A stretch of 64,000 nt of DNA from Autumnicola patrickiae (GTDB taxonomy: Bacteria > Bacteroidota > Bacteroidia > Flavobacteriales > Flavobacteriaceae), in contig NZ_JAVRHM010000015.1 of NCBI RefSeq assembly GCF_031846525.1, forward strand, positions 53,648-117,647, read 5' to 3'. The position numbers were made by a program, and so were the translations under genes. The notes below the pieces were generated by a model. That model was not told where the DNA came from and made no database searches. It saw only the letters and a program-made list of their open reading frames with translations. The first letter of the stretch is position 1. Every line of letters begins with the position of its first letter. This document shows, one piece after another, positions 60,883 through 64,000 of the stretch.

Positions 60883-63402
60883 TTATCCCTTTTTAGAAAT
60901 TACAGGTTTTAAGAAACTTTTCAAAAAACCGTTTGTTGTTAAATTGTGTGTGCCCAATAAGTTAGCTATTTCTTTAGTACTAGTTGCCGTGAAACCTGAA
61001 TTATTGATTCCGTCAACAAATCTTCTAAGATTATCTTTTAATAAATTTAATGATTCTTCATCAATCACTCGTGTATTTTCACTAGTATTTACATTCCATC
61101 CTTTTATATTTGGAGGTTGAATGGTAACCAAATTAAAATTTGCAGCACCCCCATAGAGTTTTTTAAACCATTCACCTGAACCTAACAATTGATTAATATT
61201 ATCTCTGGTGATTTCATCGTGTATGGCTCTAGACTTGGCTTCTAAAACGAGGTAATGATTTCCAGTCATCACCCATAGTACATCAGGGCCATTTCCAAAT
61301 TCCGCTTCGGGTTCCTGAGTATAAAAACCTATAAGCCTACCAATTTCAGCAAAGGCATTCTCAAATTTCGTATGAGGTATATCTTGACTAAATTGAAGAT
61401 TTTCCAATAAGGTTTCAAAATACATTTTAAAGTCTTGGGAAGTCTCAAATTGCTTGATAAAATTTAAAACTTGAGATGCCTGCTCTTCACTAGCCATAAT
61501 TTTCGTATAACTATGTCCATTTTTTGATTGCAGCATATGGGAAGTTGTTTGTGCTGCTTTAATTTGAAGGTCATTTGATTTTGGTGCATTATCTAAGTGA
61601 AGATAATTAGCTGCTTTTTCAAAATACCAGCCCTTCTGCTTGTCGGTTAATTCTACAGTATCTACTATTTTATCTAGAATTAACTTTGATGCACCTTCAT
61701 AATCTCTTCTTCTATAATTTTCGATTGCTTGTGACTCAAAATCTGCAATTTCTAAATTCTTTATGATTCGGTCATCAGTTTTGTCAACGTCAACTTTCGA
61801 TAATATTTCTGAATGATATTCCCTCCAACTCATATCTTGAACGAGACATAGGTTGGCGGTATCCTTAATCGTATTCAAAGATTTATCAGTAGATTCGTCA
61901 TCAAGAAGCGATAAACCAAGTTTCAATTGCTTGCGTGTAACTGGTGTAAAATATTGTAAGTTGGATTTATTGCCTACAAATTGGAGCAAGTCTTTACCCA
62001 TTAAATAAACTGCGCAATAATCACTACCTGATCTTACAGCTCTACCAAGTCCTTGTTCTATTATCTGTGCTTTCAAAGAAGCCTTAACGGATTCTAACCG
62101 TAATTCGGCATAAAGTTGCTCATAAGAGCTGAATGAGGGATAGCCGTCTAAAATTAAAACGCGGCACATATCACCATTCAAGTCAACACCATCATAACGA
62201 TTTACTAAAACATAGAACAACCCTTTCTCAGTTCTTAATTTAGCGATTTCTTCATTTATGTTATCATTTTCGATTATCTCCGCTCCAAAATCTTCCCATT
62301 TGGTTGCTCTATTTGATGAAGGCGTCAATACCAATACATTTATTCCAGATTCTGAATATTCCTTGGCCAAAGACATAATTTGCTCATCTGTTATTCTTGA
62401 ATCAAATCTTTGAGGAGCGAGGATCAATCTTTGCCCAACATCCTTACGATCTTTAGGAATCAAGGCATTCTTTATACTATTAATATTAATACCTAAATCT
62501 TTAATTAAATCAATCTGATCTTCAAATGTAGCAGATAAAATATATCTATGTTTGGCCTCATTAAAAGCTCTAACATTATGAAATGGCACATAGGATGGTG
62601 CGATCTCAATTCCTTTGGGTCCGACATAACAATCGTAAGATTTCAAGTCGTCAGCTATTAAACCCCATTTGAACATAAGCTCTCTATCTTCACTGAAACT
62701 GCCTATGAGTTTTATTAACTCATCAATACGCGTTAGCCAAGCCCAATAAGGAACTTTAAGTATCTTGGCATACGGATCACCTTGAATCAGTCGATGATAA
62801 GTTCCTGGGGCTTGGTATTTCAGCTCTTCTTGAAATAACTTCAGTAACCTATCTGCCAAGTCGTGATTGAAAGGTATATATAATGTAGTTGCTTCTCTAG
62901 CTTTGTCTAGACAGACGTGGGCATCATCAAGGACGATTGAACCAACGTCAATATTATCCCTTTCAAATATAGAACGGGAATTGAACAATTTTTGGAACGT
63001 GCATAATAAGATGGCTTTTGAATTTAAGAAGTCATCAGGAAAAACACTTCTTTGCCCGTGATATTCAATTTCACAAACAGGTATTCCATATAGATCCGCT
63101 TGCAACTTTGCCTGTTCTAATAGTTGTTTGTCTGGACAGAGATACAAACTTGGACCGACTCCTTCAATCATTTTTGAGTATAACATCAATAGGCTTACAA
63201 GAGTTTTTCCTGATCCTGTATTCATTTTACACAAAACATCTCGTTGATCCCTTATGCTATGCCAAGAATTTAACACCTCTTCTTGTATGCCTCTTAGGTA
63301 TGCGTATCCCTCCTTATGGAATAAATTTTGAAATAATTCTATTGGTTCAAAATTTAATTCCTTTGGAGATGTGTCTTCTAGTTTTTTCTTAAATATATTC
63401 AT
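60883..63402 (-). CDS. SF2 helicase with C-terminal PD-(D/E)XK nuclease domain (candidate defence protein)
   Basis: An 839-residue stand-alone helicase-nuclease. Helicase motifs: Walker A MNTGSGKT (60-67), motif II VLDDAH (157-162; DDAH instead of DEAH), motif III LSAT (289-292), motif VI QGLGRAVRSG (450-459). The region 500-670 is helical. The C-terminal part shows a PD-(D/E)XK pattern: helix with E686 in AFAEIGRLIGF, G-P-D707-VLW, LVLE721-A-K723, and Gln-rich helix NINQLLGSG. Neighbours are a tRNA-Leu and a Ser-type tRNA, a typical mobile-island site. The gene looks more AT-rich than its surroundings. It resembles no family I can name; single-gene helicase-nuclease immunity proteins are the nearest idea. 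Confidence 0.8.
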   Translation of the reverse strand: MNIFKKKLEDTSPKELNFEPIELFQNLFHKEGYAYLRGIQEEVLNSWHSIRDQRDVLCKMNTGSGKTLVSLLMLYSKMIEGVGPSLYLCPDKQLLEQAKLQADLYGIPVCEIEYHGQRSVFPDDFLNSKAILLCTFQKLFNSRSIFERDNIDVGSIVLDDAHVCLDKAREATTLYIPFNHDLADRLLKLFQEELKYQAPGTYHRLIQGDPYAKILKVPYWAWLTRIDELIKLIGSFSEDRELMFKWGLIADDLKSYDCYVGPKGIEIAPSYVPFHNVRAFNEAKHRYILSATFEDQIDLIKDLGININSIKNALIPKDRKDVGQRLILAPQRFDSRITDEQIMSLAKEYSESGINVLVLTPSSNRATKWEDFGAEIIENDNINEEIAKLRTEKGLFYVLVNRYDGVDLNGDMCRVLILDGYPSFSSYEQLYAELRLESVKASLKAQIIEQGLGRAVRSGSDYCAVYLMGKDLLQFVGNKSNLQYFTPVTRKQLKLGLSLLDDESTDKSLNTIKDTANLCLVQDMSWREYHSEILSKVDVDKTDDRIIKNLEIADFESQAIENYRRRDYEGASKLILDKIVDTVELTDKQKGWYFEKAANYLHLDNAPKSNDLQIKAAQTTSHMLQSKNGHSYTKIMASEEQASQVLNFIKQFETSQDFKMYFETLLENLQFSQDIPHTKFENAFAEIGRLIGFYTQEPEAEFGNGPDVLWVMTGNHYLVLEAKSRAIHDEITRDNINQLLGSGEWFKKLYGGAANFNLVTIQPPNIKGWNVNTSENTRVIDEESLNLLKDNLRRFVDGINNSGFTATSTKEIANLLGTHNLTTNGFLKSFLKPVISKKG

Positions 63403-63527
63403 CTATAGCTTTATTTTTTTATTATGATTTGATTAACAAATATCTTAAAAATCTATTGACTGATAGACACACCAATCTTCAATTAGTTAATGAGTTGGAA
63501 TGAACGCTATGTTTTTCACGTTATTCA
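63403..63527. other. Upstream region of the helicase-nuclease gene
   Basis: About 125 AT-rich bases. No TAnnTTTG element is clear on the minus strand; CAAATATC at about 63439 is only near the consensus. Nothing else is recognised. Confidence 0.4.
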
Positions 63528-63917
63528 GCCCATTCCCCTGCATTCCGCAGAAAAAGCTGCATTTCGGGAAAAGCGCTTCATTACAAAGGTCTTGGACACA
63601 ACTCCAAAGCTTCCGATTCCCATTCCACTTGCCCGCTCATTCCCTAGAAAATTCGGGAAGCGGCCAAACTCCATTCCAATCTACACCTTTGAAGTCAAGT
63701 CCGCTTTAAATCCTACTTCAAGAGGATAATCCGTTTTCATAACCCGGTCAGCACATTGCCGCTCCATTCCGCGAAAAGCTGCATTCCGGGCAAAGCACTT
63801 CCCTGTAAAGGTCTTGGACACAACTCTAAAGATTCCGATGTCCATTACGTTAACCCTGCCTGAAAAACGGCAGAAACACTTCATTCCCAATCTACATCTT
63901 TAAAGTTAAGTCCGCCT
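63528..63917. repeat. Two tandem copies of a roughly 215-base non-coding repeat
   Basis: Copy 1 (about 63528-63706) and copy 2 (about 63751-63917) share GGTCTTGGACACAACT (63588 and 63810), CCGCAGAAAAAGCTGCAT-type segments, and CCAATCTAC...AAGTCCGC near the ends. Offsets of 222 and 211 bases at the two anchors show small indels. A related 55-base copy occurs at 60491-60546 on the other side of the helicase gene in the same orientation. Reading frames across it are not credible. Confidence 0.8.
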
Positions 63918-64000
63918 GATAGGAATTCCATTTTATCATTTAGTCCCGCTTCCTATGTTTTTGTACTTCACAAAAGGCATTTAGACCTACTCCCGAGCCA
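63918..64000. other. Tail of window without a recognisable feature
   Basis: 83 bases after the second repeat copy, with no reading frame and no motif I can identify; the repeat block may continue beyond the window. Confidence 0.3.

Noticed and set aside
63490..63729. 79-codon plus-strand frame
   Set aside because: It lies across the first copy of the tandem non-coding repeat; the second copy does not keep the frame.

Overview
The window reads as chromosomal DNA of a marine-type Flavobacteriaceae (Bacteroidota), near the Gramella/Salegentibacter/Zunongwangia group by impression only. Direct signs are: no Shine-Dalgarno sequences before starts; several TAnnTTTG (-7) promoter elements; a T9SS type A sorting domain; DUF4270, GEVED and DUF4286 proteins; an atpD-atpC pair detached from the other ATP synthase genes; and the order panD-panC / starch-synthase-like / DUF4270 / glmS. 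Base composition is AT-rich throughout.

Left part (1-30.4 kb): an Mrp antiporter subunit (mrpA) at the edge, then atpD-atpC, an AlgI/AlgJ-like O-acetylation pair, and glmS-DUF4270-starch synthase facing panC-panD-YbhN-hydrolase-radA-M23 lipoprotein across a divergent promoter region. Next come an aldo/keto reductase, xth-ompA, a large T9SS-secreted protein, glyS, a coiled-coil membrane protein, comF, an Ig-like lipoprotein and an omega-amidase.

Middle (30.4-51.9 kb): a ligase-associated DNA damage response operon (exonuclease, ATP-dependent ligase, Lhr-like helicase). It is interrupted between ligase and helicase by hairpin-rich repeats carrying one intact DUF559 endonuclease gene and the 3' stub of a second. 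Then TerB-like, two tandem GNATs with an aspartate kinase, an OlsF-like bifunctional acyltransferase (probable aminolipid synthesis), an NAD(P)-binding reductase, a 2-hydroxyacid dehydrogenase, and the run serS, TPR, DUF4286, rsmA, mgtE. HTTM, ribF and pth follow.

Right part (51.9-64 kb): pth, rplY(ctc) and prs separated by long repeat-like spacers; then, transcribed leftwards, a NusG/UpxY-type antiterminator, a DUF2061-DUF2061-APS kinase fusion, cysQ and an asparagine-synthetase-like protein. This looks like the remnant or start of a surface-polysaccharide/sulfation locus. From 60.16 kb there is a tRNA junction: a broken tRNA-Leu, an intact tRNA-Leu(CAA), and a serine-type tRNA body whose anticodon reads GAA. 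Next to it, and bracketed by copies of a direct repeat, lies an 839-residue SF2 helicase with a C-terminal PD-(D/E)XK nuclease. This is the best candidate in the window for an undescribed (defence-like) system.

A dispersed motif close to AAAATGGCAATTATCGGCC recurs in most long spacers, in both orientations, and also inside several genes. It is the main sequence-level anomaly not explained by the genes.
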